Positions 5,132 through 5,653 of a stretch of 5,653 nt of DNA are shown here, piece after piece. Under the pieces are notes generated by a model, which saw only the letters and a program-made list of their open reading frames with translations, made no database searches and was not told where the DNA came from. The DNA lies in assembly GCA_023423605.1 (NCBI GenBank), contig JAFAFF010000255.1, forward strand, positions 1-5,653, read 5' to 3'. The position numbers and the translations under genes are program-made. Positions within the stretch are counted from its first letter, which is position 1. Every line of letters begins with the position of its first letter. The stretch comes from Pseudomonadota bacterium (GTDB taxonomy: Bacteria > Pseudomonadota > Gammaproteobacteria > Xanthomonadales > Xanthomonadaceae).

Positions 5132-5653
5132 TCAGGCGACGTTGCCGCGCGGCATGTACGGCGCCTGGCCACTGTCGTGGTCGGTGGCGTCGCGCACGGC
5201 GGTGACGCCGGGGACGCGGCCCATCAGAGTCTTCTCGATACCCTGCTTCAGGGTGACATCGGCCATGCCGCAGCCCTGGCAGCCACCGCCGAAACGCAGC
5301 AGCACCACGCCCTCGGCGGACACTTCCTGCACGGCGACCTTGCCGCCATGCGACGCCAGCTGCGGATTGACTTCGTTCTCCACCACCCAGTGCACGCGTT
5401 CGACCAGCGATGCGCCATCGCCCGGGGCTTCGCCCTTGATGCGCGGCGCCTTGATGGTCAGCTGCTGGCCGCCGGCCGCGCCGTCGACGATGTCGATCTC
5501 CGCGCCGTCCAGCCAGGCCACGCTGCCGGCGTCCACATACAGCGTGAAGCCTTCGCAGTCCACCGCCCACTCATCGCCGAGCAGCTCGGAGGGATCCGCG
5601 AACTCCAGGCGCGCATCCGCACGCGGCGTGCCGGGGTCGACTGCGCTCAGGCG
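5132..5653 (-). CDS. nfuA: Fe-S biogenesis protein NfuA (5' end outside window)
   Basis: NfuA is a cytoplasmic carrier that binds a [4Fe-4S] cluster between the CxxC motifs of a dimer and delivers it to target enzymes, especially under oxidative stress or iron shortage. The visible 173 residues include most of the degenerate A-type (IscA-like) N-terminal domain ([13 protein letters not shown] onward), with the cysteine ligands of true A-type proteins absent. The NifU-like C-terminal domain follows from about 82 ([20 protein letters not shown]). It has [20 protein letters not shown] (121-140), with the cluster-binding C125 and C128. E. coli NfuA has 191 residues, so roughly 20-26 residues are missing at the right edge. 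The stop is 10 nt before the GTG of the repeat protein on the same strand, so the two are probably co-transcribed. Confidence 0.96.
   Translation of the reverse strand, partial: RLSAVDPGTPRADARLEFADPSELLGDEWAVDCEGFTLYVDAGSVAWLDGAEIDIVDGAAGGQQLTIKAPRIKGEAPGDGASLVERVHWVVENEVNPQLASHGGKVAVQEVSAEGVVLLRFGGGCQGCGMADVTLKQGIEKTLMGRVPGVTAVRDATDHDSGQAPYMPRGNVA

Noticed and set aside
3448..5281. FGGGC shared by the repeat protein (FGGGCGL) and NfuA (FGGGCQGCG)
   Set aside because: Only five residues match and the CxxC is absent from the repeat protein; most likely coincidence, not a second Fe-S site.

Overview
The window is GC-rich DNA with high third-position GC. The protein sequences point to a gammaproteobacterium of the Xanthomonadaceae, most like Stenotrophomonas or Xanthomonas. 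The manganese-type superoxide dismutase, the NfuA and the long proline/arginine repeat membrane protein all read like xanthomonad versions. This placement is from memory of the families, not from a search. No rRNA, tRNA, CRISPR array, transposase or phage gene is visible.

Layout from left to right. (1) Bases 1-547, minus strand: the first 182 residues of a POT-family peptide:proton symporter. (2) Bases 680-1555, plus strand: an exported protein with the endonuclease/exonuclease/phosphatase (EEP) fold pattern in which most catalytic residues are replaced. (3) Bases 1527-1590: a 64-bp, spacerless inverted repeat that contains the EEP stop codon and separates the gene from the convergent sodA; it should terminate sodA. 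(4) Bases 1597-2208, minus strand: superoxide dismutase with all four metal ligands. (5) A 198-bp divergent spacer (2209-2406) with a hairpin and a 10-bp inverted repeat upstream of sodA. (6) Bases 2407-3338, plus strand: a two-gene toxin/inhibitor operon, a membrane-anchored barnase/RNase Sa-type guanyl ribonuclease overlapping by 4 nt with a barstar-family inhibitor. (7) Bases 3349-5653, minus strand: nfuA (5' end outside the window), followed 10 nt later by a large single-pass membrane protein. That protein has a Pro/Ala-rich region, a VRERE repeat and a conserved-looking C-terminal domain, with an N-terminal anchor resembling TonB.

Functionally this is a mix of chromosomal housekeeping (peptide uptake, oxidative-stress defence, Fe-S cluster delivery) with three envelope proteins whose roles are open: the inactive-looking EEP protein, the anchored ribonuclease with its barstar partner, and the TonB-like repeat protein. 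sodA and nfuA both relate to oxidative stress and metal cofactors, but they are not co-transcribed here. The most interesting items are the EEP pseudo-enzyme, the RNase/barstar pair with its unequal ribosome binding sites, the TonB-like S-x3-H anchor in the repeat protein, and the palindrome that overlaps the EEP stop codon.
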